The translations under genes and the position numbers were made by a program. A stretch of DNA of 64,000 nt from Dechloromonas hortensis (GTDB lineage Bacteria > Pseudomonadota > Gammaproteobacteria > Burkholderiales > Rhodocyclaceae): contig NZ_SSSQ01000006.1 in the NCBI RefSeq assembly GCF_009469765.1, forward strand, positions 124,001 to 188,000, read 5' to 3'. A model generated the notes under the pieces. The model did not search any database, was not told the DNA's origin, and saw only the letters and a program-made list of their open reading frames with translations. Of this stretch, positions 8,737 to 17,441 are shown in pieces (within the stretch, counting starts at the first letter, position 1; every line of letters starts with the position of its first letter).

Positions 8737-10217
8737 GCGTTCAGCAGGCGGTGATGAGCGATGTCGGTCATGTTCGGGAATCCGGTCTTCTTGATCAGAT
8801 CATCGAAGAGAGCCGTGTCGCGCAATCCGATCAGGAAAAGAACCGGGCGCGGGACATCATCAGCGAACTAGTCAATCAGGTTCTCGACGGAGAAGTAATC
8901 GTTTCCGAAAATTTGGCGGCATCGCTCGATGCCCGGGTGGCGGAACTGGATCGCCTGATTTCTGAGCAGTTGAGCGAAGTCATGCATGCGCCGGAGTTCC
9001 AGGCGCTGGAAAGTGCTTGGACCGGTTTGCATTACCTGTGCAAGCAAACCTCAACCGGGCAGCAATTGAAGATCAAACTCTTCAATGCCTCCAAGCGTGA
9101 ACTGGTCAAGGATTTCAAATCGGCTATCGATTTCGATCAGAGTGCGCTGTTCAAGAAGGTCTATGAGGAAGAGTTCGGTACCTTCGGGGGGGCGCCCTTT
9201 GGGACCTTGATCGGCCAGTTCGAACTGAGCCGCCAGCCCGAAGATATGTATTTCATCGAACAGATGTCACATATCGCCGCTGCCTCACACGCCCCCTTCA
9301 TTGCCGCAGCATCGCCCCAGCTCTTTGGTCTGGACTCCTACACCGAGCTCGGCAAGCCGCGGGATATGGGAAAAGTGTTCGATACCGTCGAATACGCCAA
9401 GTGGAAATCGTTCCGCGAGTCGGAGGATTCACGCTATGTCGGTCTTGCTTTGCCCCGTTTTCTTGGGCGCCTGCCTTACAACCCGATTGATGGCGAGGTA
9501 ACTGAAGGCTTCAATTTCGTTGAAGAAGTTGATGGCACGAATCACGACAAGTACCTGTGGTGTAACGCCGCCTTTGCCTTCGCCGCCCGCCTGACCACCG
9601 CCTTCGAAAACTATGGCTGGTGTGCTGCCATACGTGGCGTTGAGGGCGGCGGTCTGGTTGAGGACCTGCCGACCCATACATTCCGCACCGATGATGGCGA
9701 AGTGGCACTCAAGTGCCCGACGGAAATTTCGATTACCGACCGTCGCGAAAAGGAATTGAGCGACCTCGGCTTCATCCCGCTGGTCCATTGCAAGAACACC
9801 GACTACGCCGCCTTCTTTGGTGCCCAGTCGGCCCAGAAGCCAAAGAAATACGACACCGACTCCGCCAACGCCAATGCTTCCTTGTCGGCGCAGTTGCAAT
9901 ACATGTTCGCGGTGTCGCGCATTGCGCATTACATGAAGGCCATGATGCGCGACAAGATTGGCAGCTTTGCTTCGGCGGCCAATGTGCAGAACTACCTGCA
10001 GCGCTGGATCGATCAGTACGTGACGGCAGACGATTCCGCGTCACAGGAAACCAAGGCGCAGTTCCCGCTACGGGAAGCGTCAGTCGAAGTCAGCGAAGTG
10101 CCCGGACGGCCCGGTGTCTATCGGGCCGTGTCGTTCATTCGGCCGCACTTCCAGCTTGACGAACTCTCGGTGTCTTTGCGTTTGGTCGCCGAGTTGCCGC
10201 AATCCGGCAAAAACTGA
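8733..10217 (+). CDS. tssC: Type VI secretion contractile sheath large subunit TssC
   Basis: At 494 residues this is a typical TssC/VipB. Recognisable segments are APEFQALESAWTGLHYL, LFNASKRELVKDF, EEEFGTFGGAPFGTLIGQFE, GLALPRFLGRLPYNP and the C-terminal RPHFQLDELSVSLRLVAELP. It forms heterodimers with TssB in the sheath; contraction drives the Hcp-VgrG needle through the envelope. It is translationally coupled to tssB by a 4-bp overlap, and hcp follows after 31 bp with its own AAGGAGAA ribosome site, in keeping with the higher amounts of Hcp needed. Confidence 0.95.
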   Translation: MSVQQAVMSDVGHVRESGLLDQIIEESRVAQSDQEKNRARDIISELVNQVLDGEVIVSENLAASLDARVAELDRLISEQLSEVMHAPEFQALESAWTGLHYLCKQTSTGQQLKIKLFNASKRELVKDFKSAIDFDQSALFKKVYEEEFGTFGGAPFGTLIGQFELSRQPEDMYFIEQMSHIAAASHAPFIAAASPQLFGLDSYTELGKPRDMGKVFDTVEYAKWKSFRESEDSRYVGLALPRFLGRLPYNPIDGEVTEGFNFVEEVDGTNHDKYLWCNAAFAFAARLTTAFENYGWCAAIRGVEGGGLVEDLPTHTFRTDDGEVALKCPTEISITDRREKELSDLGFIPLVHCKNTDYAAFFGAQSAQKPKKYDTDSANANASLSAQLQYMFAVSRIAHYMKAMMRDKIGSFASAANVQNYLQRWIDQYVTADDSASQETKAQFPLREASVEVSEVPGRPGVYRAVSFIRPHFQLDELSVSLRLVAELPQSGKN

Positions 10218-10248
10218 TGGTCTCTAACATTCAAGGAGAAAGCACGAA

Positions 10249-10785
10249 ATGAAGGATATTTACGTTGAGTTCAAGGGCAGCGACATCAAGGGGGACTCCC
10301 GCGATGCCAAGCACAAGGATACGGTCGAGGTCTATAGCTGGAGCCATTCGATGCGCCAGCCGAAATCGGCGACCGCGTCAGCCGCCGGCGGTCATACTGC
10401 CGAGCGGGTCGAACATGGCGAGATGATTTTCACCAAGGATATCGACGGTTCCAGCCCGAAGCTCTACCAGGCCTGTTCCTCCGGCCTCGTGGTCAGTGAC
10501 GTGATCATTTATTTCTATCGTGCTTTCGGCGGTCAGAACACGACCGGCAACCCGTCGGCCACCCAGAATCGTCACCAATACCTGAAGATCGAACTGAAAA
10601 ACGTCATCATCGCTTCGGTTTCTCCGGCAGTTGATGAGGAAGGCATTCCCAAGGAAAGCTTCTCGCTGAAATACTCGGCCGTGAAGTGGACCTACGACGA
10701 GCTGAATATCGATGGCACCAAGTCCGGCAAGGTCAATATCCAGGGCGCCTGGAATCTGGCCAAGAACACGCCGAACCTGACCTGA
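10249..10785 (+). CDS. hcp: Hcp tube protein (TssD)
   Basis: The 178-residue protein begins MKDIYVEFKGSDIKGDS and shows the Hcp pattern: DTVEVYSWSHSMRQP at about 24-38, HGEMIFTKDIDGSSPKLYQA, and LKIELKNVIIASVSPA followed by FSLKYSAVKWTY. Hcp stacks as hexameric rings inside the sheath and is expelled with VgrG. It has a strong ribosome site (AAGGAGAA) and is followed within 25 bp by an intrinsic terminator, so most transcripts entering the operon should stop just after hcp. This is a classic way to make tube protein in excess. Confidence 0.95.
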   Translation: MKDIYVEFKGSDIKGDSRDAKHKDTVEVYSWSHSMRQPKSATASAAGGHTAERVEHGEMIFTKDIDGSSPKLYQACSSGLVVSDVIIYFYRAFGGQNTTGNPSATQNRHQYLKIELKNVIIASVSPAVDEEGIPKESFSLKYSAVKWTYDELNIDGTKSGKVNIQGAWNLAKNTPNLT

Positions 10786-10806
10786 TCGCATCTTTGTAGA
10801 GAAATC

Positions 10807-10834
10807 CGGCGGAAACGAGTTTCCGCCGTTTTTT
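10807..10834 (+). terminator. Intrinsic terminator after hcp, abutting the tssE start
   Basis: CGGCGGAAA, loop CGAG, TTTCCGCCG is a perfect 9-bp stem (10807-10815 and 10820-10828, counting the outermost C-G pair) followed directly by TTTTTT (10829-10834). The tssE ATG begins at the next base, 10835. It should end most hcp transcripts while read-through supplies tssE-vgrG. Confidence 0.85.
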
Positions 10835-11314
10835 ATGATCAAGGGTTTCGAGCCTTCCCTCTTTGACAAACTTTTCGACGACCTGCCGGTCGGCGCGGCA
10901 CGGCGTCGTCTGTCGCTCGAACAACTGAAAGACTCAGTTGCCCGTGATCTGGAAGCACTTTTGAATACCCGAGTCATCCTTGATGAAGGATTTGATCAGG
11001 CCTTTCCCTTGGCCGTACGTTCGGTCGCTGGTTTCGGCCTGGCCGATTTCGCCGGGCTAAGTCTGGCGAACGTGCATGACCGGCGGCGAATCTGTGCCTC
11101 GATCGAGGCGGCGATTGCCGCCCATGAGCCTCGTCTGCGCGAGGTTCGCGTTGATCTTGAATTGCATCGCAAGACGGTGAACGCCCTCTATTTTTCAATC
11201 AATGCGGTACTTGTGGTCCGCCCGGCGCAGGAGCCGGTCAGTTTCGACGCGCTGCTGCAACCGACCAGTCTGCAGTATTCCGTTACCCGGCATCGGCCGC
11301 GGCTGGGAGCCTAA
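10835..11314 (+). CDS. tssE: Type VI secretion baseplate protein TssE (gp25-like)
   Basis: This 159-residue protein carries the TssE/gp25 features: FEPSLFDKLFDD at the N-terminus, LKDSVARDLEALLNTR at about 30-45, then SVAGFGLADFAGLSLAN, IEAAIAAHEPRLREVRVDLE and a terminal beta region (YFSINAVLVV). TssE forms part of the baseplate wedge with TssF, TssG and TssK and nucleates the sheath. The ATG is the first codon after the terminator T-run and has no Shine-Dalgarno sequence outside the hairpin. Translation may therefore be limited, or may need unfolding of the hairpin. Confidence 0.92.
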   Translation: MIKGFEPSLFDKLFDDLPVGAARRRLSLEQLKDSVARDLEALLNTRVILDEGFDQAFPLAVRSVAGFGLADFAGLSLANVHDRRRICASIEAAIAAHEPRLREVRVDLELHRKTVNALYFSINAVLVVRPAQEPVSFDALLQPTSLQYSVTRHRPRLGA

Positions 11315-13147
11315 TTGGAAGACCTGCTGCCTTATTACGAACGCGAACTGGCCTTTCTGCGCCAGCATTCCCGCGAGTTTGCCGAGCGTTACCCCAAGCT
11401 TGCCGCCCAGTTATTGCTGTCGGGCGAAGGCTGCGATGACCCGCATGTCGAACGGATGATCCAGTCGTTCGCGCTATTGACGGCGCGCGTCTCGAAAAAG
11501 CTGGAAGACAGCTATCCGCAATTCACCGAAGCCTTGTTGAATGTGCTGTATCCGCACTATTTGCGTCCTTTCCCGAGTTGCTCGATCGCCCATTTCGAAC
11601 ATGCGGCAGGAGATCTGTCGTCGATAGCGAGCGTCAAGCGGGGCACCGAACTGCAGTCGAGGCCAATCAAGGGGGCGGCCTGCAAGTTCAGGACAGCCTG
11701 GGATGTTGAACTGGCCCCGGTAACGATTGGCGAGCTTTCATTCGATCCAATCGCCAGTGCACCCAGCGAGGTTCGCCTGCCGGTGGGCTGCAATGCCATT
11801 CTCTCCTTTGCGCTGTCGTTGCGCGGAGCCAATATCGAAGCCGGCTTTCAGAAAGTGGACCGGTTGCGGGTCTATATCGACGCCGAACCCTCGGTGGCTT
11901 CGGCACTGCGTGATGCCTTGTTCTTGCGTACGCTCAAGGTCTATGCGACCGGGGCCGATCAACGCTGGCGCATTGCGCGTGCTGGACTGATCGGCGAAGT
12001 CGGCTTTGCCGATGACGAAAGCCTGATCGAAATGCCGGATACGGCGCACGGTGCCTATCGTTATCTGACCGAATATTTCTGCTTTCCCGAGAAATTCAAT
12101 TTTTTCGACATCTGCATGGCGGATATTCCGTCCGGACTGCTCGCTGAAGGAAAAATTACACTGCATATTGCGCTGGGAGATCTGCGCGCGGACAGCGATG
12201 CCTCCCGCTTGCTGCAAACACTGAGCGCACAAAATCTCCGCCTGGGCTGCGTACCGGTGGTCAATCTGTTCGCCCAGCGCGGCGATCCGATCCGGATCAG
12301 CAACCGGCAGACAGCCTACCCGGTGGTCGCGGACGGCCGGCGGGCCTATGCCTATGATGTCTATTCGATCGACTCGGTGCGGCGTGTCCGGCAAACGCCG
12401 CACGGTGAGTCGATCACCGAGTTCCGCGCCTTTTTCTCGCTGCGCCATGGCGAAACGCCGGAGCGCAACGGTTATTACTGGTATGCCCAGCGCGATCACA
12501 TGGTGGCCGAGACCAGCCCGGGCTATGAAACCTCGCTGTCGATCGTTGATGCCGATTTCGACCCGGTACAACCGAAGACCGACGTCCTCAGCCTGCAACT
12601 GACCTGTACCAATCGCGATCTGCCGACCCTGATGTCGGTCGGCCTGCCTTCCGGCGACCTCTTTCTCGAGGGCGGCTCCAGCGTACGCGCCATCAAGCTG
12701 TTGAGAAAACCCAGCCAGCCCTGTCGTTTTGATCATCGGCGCGATGGGCAGTGGCGCATCATCTCGCACCTCTCGCTCAACCACCTGTCGTTGTCCGGCA
12801 ATGGGCTGGCTGCCTTCCAGGAAATGCTGGCCCTCTACGATTTGCCGCGGACCGCCGCCAGCCGGCGTCAGATCGAAGGTGTCCTGGGTATCGAGCAGCG
12901 CGACAAAACGCAATGGATGGCCGGCAAGCCGTTTGCCTGCTTCATCCGTGGACAAGAGGTTCGGCTGACCATCGACGAATCGAGTTTCGTGGGCAGCGGC
13001 CTTGATGTCTTCGCACGCTGTATCGACCGTTTTCTTGGCCTTTACGTCAGCCTGAACAGCTTCATCCAGCTGGTGGTGATCTCGAAACGAACCGGAGAGG
13101 AACTGATCCGATGCGCACCCCGCAACGGCGACTCGATCCTGGTCTAG
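11315..13147 (+). CDS. tssF: Type VI secretion baseplate protein TssF
   Basis: The 610-residue protein begins with a TTG codon placed immediately after the tssE stop, with GGGAG upstream. It has the TssF N-terminus (DLLPYYERELAFLRQHSREFAERYPKLA) followed by DPHVERMIQSFALLTARV, the LYPHYLRPFPSCSI stretch, and FDLxxxRNGYYWYAQRD-type sequence near residue 390. TssF is a structural core of the baseplate wedge and binds TssG in a 2:1 complex. It overlaps tssG by 37 bp, as usual for this pair. Confidence 0.93.
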   Translation: MEDLLPYYERELAFLRQHSREFAERYPKLAAQLLLSGEGCDDPHVERMIQSFALLTARVSKKLEDSYPQFTEALLNVLYPHYLRPFPSCSIAHFEHAAGDLSSIASVKRGTELQSRPIKGAACKFRTAWDVELAPVTIGELSFDPIASAPSEVRLPVGCNAILSFALSLRGANIEAGFQKVDRLRVYIDAEPSVASALRDALFLRTLKVYATGADQRWRIARAGLIGEVGFADDESLIEMPDTAHGAYRYLTEYFCFPEKFNFFDICMADIPSGLLAEGKITLHIALGDLRADSDASRLLQTLSAQNLRLGCVPVVNLFAQRGDPIRISNRQTAYPVVADGRRAYAYDVYSIDSVRRVRQTPHGESITEFRAFFSLRHGETPERNGYYWYAQRDHMVAETSPGYETSLSIVDADFDPVQPKTDVLSLQLTCTNRDLPTLMSVGLPSGDLFLEGGSSVRAIKLLRKPSQPCRFDHRRDGQWRIISHLSLNHLSLSGNGLAAFQEMLALYDLPRTAASRRQIEGVLGIEQRDKTQWMAGKPFACFIRGQEVRLTIDESSFVGSGLDVFARCIDRFLGLYVSLNSFIQLVVISKRTGEELIRCAPRNGDSILV

Positions 13148-14175
13148 TCGAGCACAGCCTGCAGGCACCCGAGCGCTACGAGTTTTTCCAGCTCGTGCGT
13201 CTCTATGAGATTTATTTCCACAAAGATGTCCGGGGCGGCGGGGCCAATATCGTCAGCGAGCGGATACGTTTTCGCAATTCGCTGCGCCTCGGCTTTGCTC
13301 CGAGCCAGGTGGATGCCATGCTCCCCGCTTACCGGAAAGACGAGGCGGGGTTGGAAACCGGCGAGCTGGAGCGGGTTGCCATCACGCCAAGTTTCATCGG
13401 CATGCTGGGCGTCAATGGCACCTTGCCGATCCACTATACCGAGCAGGTCATCAACCATGAGCGCTTCAAGCGCGATGAATCGGGCCGGGCTTTCCTCGAC
13501 TTGTTCAGCAACCGGGCGGTCGGGCATTTTTACCGCGCCTGGAAAAAGTACAAGCTGGCCATCCAGTACGAGACGGATCGCCAGAATCGCTTTTTACCGC
13601 TTGTCCTGGCGCTGACCGGGCTGGGTTTTGATTCGCTGCGCACCCGCCTGAACGAGGCGCCGGGGGCGATCGATGATGAGTCGATCGCCTATTTTGCCGG
13701 CCTGCTGCGCCAGCGCCCGGTTTCTGCCGAGTCACTGCAGCGGGTGATTGGCGGTTACTTCCGGGAAGTGGTCGAGGTCGAGCAATTCGTCGGCAGTTGG
13801 TATGCCGTACCGGCCGATCAGCGCTCCGCGCTGGGCACGCGCAACATGGCACTGGGCGGCAGTTTGCTGCTCGGTGAGCGGGTCTGGCAACGCAATCTGC
13901 GCATCCGCATTCACATTGGCCCCCTGTGCCACGAGCGCTATATGGCCTTCCTGCCCCAAGGCGAACTGGCCGCCGCACTGGAAAAGCTGCTGACGCTGGC
14001 CACCGGCGGCCAGTTCGAGTACGAAATCTGTCCCATCCTGCGTGCGGCTGATGCCAAACCAGCAGGGCTTTCGGCCAGCAAGGGCTGCCGCCTCGGCTAC
14101 GACAGTTTCGTGCTGACCCGCCCAGCCAGCGTCGACCGCAGCGATACCCGCTATCTCACCCATTTCACTCACTAA
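13111..14175 (+). CDS. tssG: Type VI secretion baseplate protein TssG
   Basis: This 354-residue protein (RTPQRRLDPGLVEHSLQAPERYEFFQLVRLYE at the start, in shortened form here) has the TssG pattern of FFQLVRLYE, FRNSLRLGFAPSQV, ITPSFIGMLGVNGTLPIHYTE and FLDLFSNRAVGHFYRAWKKYK. It is the partner of TssF in the baseplate wedge and a docking point for TssK. The start lies 37 bp inside tssF; clpV follows after 15 bp. Confidence 0.92.
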   Translation: MRTPQRRLDPGLVEHSLQAPERYEFFQLVRLYEIYFHKDVRGGGANIVSERIRFRNSLRLGFAPSQVDAMLPAYRKDEAGLETGELERVAITPSFIGMLGVNGTLPIHYTEQVINHERFKRDESGRAFLDLFSNRAVGHFYRAWKKYKLAIQYETDRQNRFLPLVLALTGLGFDSLRTRLNEAPGAIDDESIAYFAGLLRQRPVSAESLQRVIGGYFREVVEVEQFVGSWYAVPADQRSALGTRNMALGGSLLLGERVWQRNLRIRIHIGPLCHERYMAFLPQGELAAALEKLLTLATGGQFEYEICPILRAADAKPAGLSASKGCRLGYDSFVLTRPASVDRSDTRYLTHFTH

Positions 14176-14190
14176 TCACGAAGCAAAGCG

Positions 14191-16884
14191 ATGAGCACCT
14201 CACTGAAGACGTTGATCAGCAAACTGAACAGTACCTGCCGCCAGGCGGCTGAACGTGCAGCCAGCCTGTGCATGGCGCGCAGCAATTACGAGGTTGATCT
14301 GGAACATCTGTTGATGGCGCTCCTCGAGCAACCCGGCAACGACCTGCAGGTGATCGGCAAGCGTTGCGGGATCAGTCAGACCGGCCTGGAACGCGAATTG
14401 AGCCAGGAAATCGACCGCTTCAAGAGCGGCAATACCCGGACGCCGGTTTTCTCGACGCATATTCTCAAATTGTTCGAACAGGCCTGGCTGCTCGCCTCGC
14501 TGGATGCCCGCCTGCCGCGGATACGCTCCGGCCATTTGTTGCTGGCCCTGCTGACCGAGCCGGAGCTATCCCAACTGGCTTTCCGTGGTTCGAAACTGCT
14601 GGCCAAGGTCCGGCTGGACGAGTTGAAGCATAATTTTGACGCGATGACCGAAGGTTCGGCCGAAGCGACCGAACTGGCCGGCATGGCAGCGGCGGAGGGG
14701 GGAGAAGAGGGGGGCGACCCCTTGCTCGTCAGCAGCGCGCATGCCGGCAAGACACCGGCTCTCGACCAGTTCACCACCAACCTGACGCAGCGGGCGCGGG
14801 AGGGCAAAGTCGATCCGGTTATCGGCCGTGATGGCGAAATCAGGCAGGTGATCGATATCCTCATGCGGCGCCGACAGAACAATCCGATCCTGACCGGTGA
14901 GGCCGGCGTCGGCAAAACCGCAGTCGTCGAAGGGCTGGCCTTGCGGATCGCCATTGACGACGTGCCGCCACCGCTGCTCGGCGTCGAACTGCACACGCTC
15001 GACATGGGGCTGTTGCAGGCCGGGGCGAGCGTCAAGGGCGAGTTTGAAAACCGCCTTAAAAATGTTATCGACGAGGTCAAGAAGAGCCCGAAGCCGATCA
15101 TCCTCTTCATCGACGAGGCGCACACGATGATCGGCGCCGGCGGCCAGTCCGGGCAGAACGATGCGGCCAACCTGCTCAAGCCGGCCCTGGCCCGCGGCGA
15201 GTTGCGCACGGTGGCGGCGACGACCTGGGCCGAATACAAGAAGTATTTCGAGAAGGATGCGGCGCTGGCCCGCCGTTTTCAGGTGGTCAAGGTTGAGGAG
15301 CCGAGCGAGGTCCTGGCCTCGGCCATGCTGCGCGGCATGGTGCCCTTGATGGAAAAGCACTTTGCGATTCGGGTTCTGGACGAGGCGGTGACCGAGGCGG
15401 TGCGCCTGTCGCATCGTTACATCAGCGGTCGGCAATTGCCGGACAAGGCGATCAGCGTCCTTGATACGGCGTGCGCCAAGGTGGCCCTCGGCCAGAGTGC
15501 GACGCCGGCCCTGATCGACGAAGCTGACAAGCGCCTGCTGCGCGAGCGCGCCGAACTGGCCGCCCTGGAGCGCGAGGCAGCCAGTGGCGCCTGGCACGAT
15601 ACGCGGATCAAGGAGTTGAAGGCGCAGATGGCGGTCGTCGAGTCCGATCTGGCGATCTTCAAAACCCGCTTTGATGAGGAAAAAGCGCTGGTCAGCCGGA
15701 TTCTGGAACTGCGTGGCGCACTGGAAAACGATAGTCCTGCGGTCGACCTGCCGGAAAAGGCAAAAACCAAGGGGCGCAAGAAAGAGGCGGCGGCCGGCGA
15801 CGGCGAACTGGACAAGGCGCTGGCCCGCCTGCGCGAGTTGCAAGGCGAGTCGCCGATGGTGCCGTTGCAGGTCGATGGCCATGTGGTGGCCGAGATCATT
15901 GCCGCGTGGACCGGCATTCCGCTGGGCAAGATGGTCAAGGACGAGATCAAGACCGTACTCAACCTGAAACCCTTGCTGCAGGAACGGGTGATCGGCCAGG
16001 ACCATGCGCTCGAAGCGGTTGCCCAGCGGGTGCGGACGGCCCGGGCCAATCTCGAAGATCCGAACAAGCCGAAGGGGGTTTTCATGTTTGCCGGCCCGTC
16101 CGGCGTCGGCAAGACCGAAACGGCCCTGGCGCTGGCCGACATCCTGTACGGCGGCGAGCGAAAACTGGTCACCATCAACATGAGCGAGTACCAGGAGGCG
16201 CATTCGGTGTCCGGCCTCAAGGGCTCGCCGCCGGGCTATGTCGGCTATGGCGAAGGCGGTGTGCTGACCGAAGCGGTCCGCCGTAACCCGTACAGCGTGG
16301 TCTTGCTCGATGAAGTCGAAAAGGCGCATCCCGATGTGCTCGAGCTGTTCTTCCAGGTCTTTGACAAGGGCGTGCTCGATGATGCCGAAGGTCGTGAAAT
16401 CGACTTCCGCAATACGCTGATCATCCTGACCAGCAACGTCGGCTCGACCCAGATCATGCAGGCTTGCCTGAACAAGCCGGCGGCGGAACTGCCGGCCGCC
16501 GATGCGCTGGCCGACGCCTTGCGCCCGGTGCTATTCAAGTCGTTCAAGCCGGCCTTCCTCGGGCGCATGAAGGTCGTCCCGTATTACCCGATTTCGGACG
16601 AGGTGCTGGTCAGCATCATCGAACTCAAGCTGGGCCGCATCCGCGACCGTATCGCCGCCAACCACAAGGCCGAGTTCGTCTGGGACGACAAGCTGGTCGA
16701 AGCGGTGCTGGCCCGTTGCACGGAGGTCGATTCGGGGGCGCGCAACGTCGATCACATTCTCAACGGCACGCTGTTGCCCGAAATTGCCGAAGTCGTGCTC
16801 GCCCGCATGGCAGACGGCGCGGCCGTCGAGCGCATCAAGGTCGGGGCCGGCAAGAACGGTGAATTCAAGTACGCCATCAAGTAA
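14191..16884 (+). CDS. clpV: Type VI secretion AAA+ unfoldase ClpV (TssH)
   Basis: The 897-residue protein is a full-length ClpV. It has a Clp N-domain (about residues 1-160), a first AAA+ module with Walker A GEAGVGKT near residue 237 and Walker B ILFIDEAHT near 303, a ClpB-type coiled-coil middle region (about 420-560), and a second AAA+ module with GPSGVGKTE near 635 and VVLLDEVEKAH near 705. ClpV disassembles contracted TssB/TssC sheaths so that subunits can be reused. An inserted Lys-rich linker (KAKTKGRKKEAAAGDGE) near 527-545 is slightly unusual. Its presence in the T6SS operon separates it from housekeeping ClpB. Confidence 0.95.
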   Translation: MSTSLKTLISKLNSTCRQAAERAASLCMARSNYEVDLEHLLMALLEQPGNDLQVIGKRCGISQTGLERELSQEIDRFKSGNTRTPVFSTHILKLFEQAWLLASLDARLPRIRSGHLLLALLTEPELSQLAFRGSKLLAKVRLDELKHNFDAMTEGSAEATELAGMAAAEGGEEGGDPLLVSSAHAGKTPALDQFTTNLTQRAREGKVDPVIGRDGEIRQVIDILMRRRQNNPILTGEAGVGKTAVVEGLALRIAIDDVPPPLLGVELHTLDMGLLQAGASVKGEFENRLKNVIDEVKKSPKPIILFIDEAHTMIGAGGQSGQNDAANLLKPALARGELRTVAATTWAEYKKYFEKDAALARRFQVVKVEEPSEVLASAMLRGMVPLMEKHFAIRVLDEAVTEAVRLSHRYISGRQLPDKAISVLDTACAKVALGQSATPALIDEADKRLLRERAELAALEREAASGAWHDTRIKELKAQMAVVESDLAIFKTRFDEEKALVSRILELRGALENDSPAVDLPEKAKTKGRKKEAAAGDGELDKALARLRELQGESPMVPLQVDGHVVAEIIAAWTGIPLGKMVKDEIKTVLNLKPLLQERVIGQDHALEAVAQRVRTARANLEDPNKPKGVFMFAGPSGVGKTETALALADILYGGERKLVTINMSEYQEAHSVSGLKGSPPGYVGYGEGGVLTEAVRRNPYSVVLLDEVEKAHPDVLELFFQVFDKGVLDDAEGREIDFRNTLIILTSNVGSTQIMQACLNKPAAELPAADALADALRPVLFKSFKPAFLGRMKVVPYYPISDEVLVSIIELKLGRIRDRIAANHKAEFVWDDKLVEAVLARCTEVDSGARNVDHILNGTLLPEIAEVVLARMADGAAVERIKVGAGKNGEFKYAIK

Positions 16885-16919
16885 ATCGCGATTTCCGACC
16901 ACTATCCGGAGGCTCACGC

Positions 16920-17393
16920 ATGCTCAATCTGAACTATGCCAATTTTGCCAATGCTTACCGGCGCTACGCTGCGCTAGAGACGGACAGCTTGTTCAACAGC
17001 CTGGGCTGGGCCGAGAAGGCGGGAACGCCCGGCTATGTCCGCAACGGGGCGGTGCTGACTAGCCTGGCCCTATTGAGCGGCGGGGCGCCGGTCTGCGGCT
17101 CGCTGCGGATAGAGGCTGGTCCGTTGGCTGGCCGCAAGGTCTGTCATGGCGCCAATCGGCTGGCCGAGTGGCTTGCCGTGCGCCATGCCGCACCGGAAAT
17201 CATGCCGCTCGAAAAAGGCATGGCCGAGGTCTGCTACGCACTGTTCGGCCGGCGCGGCATCGTTGCTTTTATTCAGGGCAGCGGGCCGCAAGGTGGTTCG
17301 ATGGCGCTGCTCGATGGCCGTAATGCCGGGCCGGTCTGTGCTGCCGCCGAAGGCAAGCACCCGCTTGAAGTTCGCTTCTGGGCGCTCTCCTGA
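16920..17393 (+). CDS. Tae4-like protein, apparently without catalytic Cys and His
   Basis: This 157-residue protein sits between clpV and vgrG with a GGAGGCTC ribosome site. From memory of the Tae4 amidase effector family, its layout fits: a helical start (NYANFANAYRRYAALE), a segment YVRNGAVLTSLALL where Tae4 has a catalytic N-A-C motif, an ANRLAEWL helix, a GRRGIVAFI strand near 111-118, GGSMALLDG where Tae4 has the catalytic GHxxLW strand, and a terminal VRFWALS. In this register Ala44 and Ser127 occupy the Cys and His positions. The protein has no signal peptide. I infer a degenerate or repurposed amidase fold, perhaps a structural or adaptor cargo of the T6SS. The homology needs a structural search. 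Confidence 0.5.
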   Translation: MLNLNYANFANAYRRYAALETDSLFNSLGWAEKAGTPGYVRNGAVLTSLALLSGGAPVCGSLRIEAGPLAGRKVCHGANRLAEWLAVRHAAPEIMPLEKGMAEVCYALFGRRGIVAFIQGSGPQGGSMALLDGRNAGPVCAAAEGKHPLEVRFWALS

Positions 17394-17441
17394 GTCGCCG
17401 CCCGCGCTTTTTGCCCCATTTCACTCGTTGACCGCAGGAAC

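Noticed and set aside
11738-16329. Long minus-strand open frames of 476 and 587 codons opposite tssF and clpV
   Set aside because: They are antisense shadows of high-GC genes with well-recognised products; their translations have no family features and are rich in Arg, His and Gln as expected of reverse frames.
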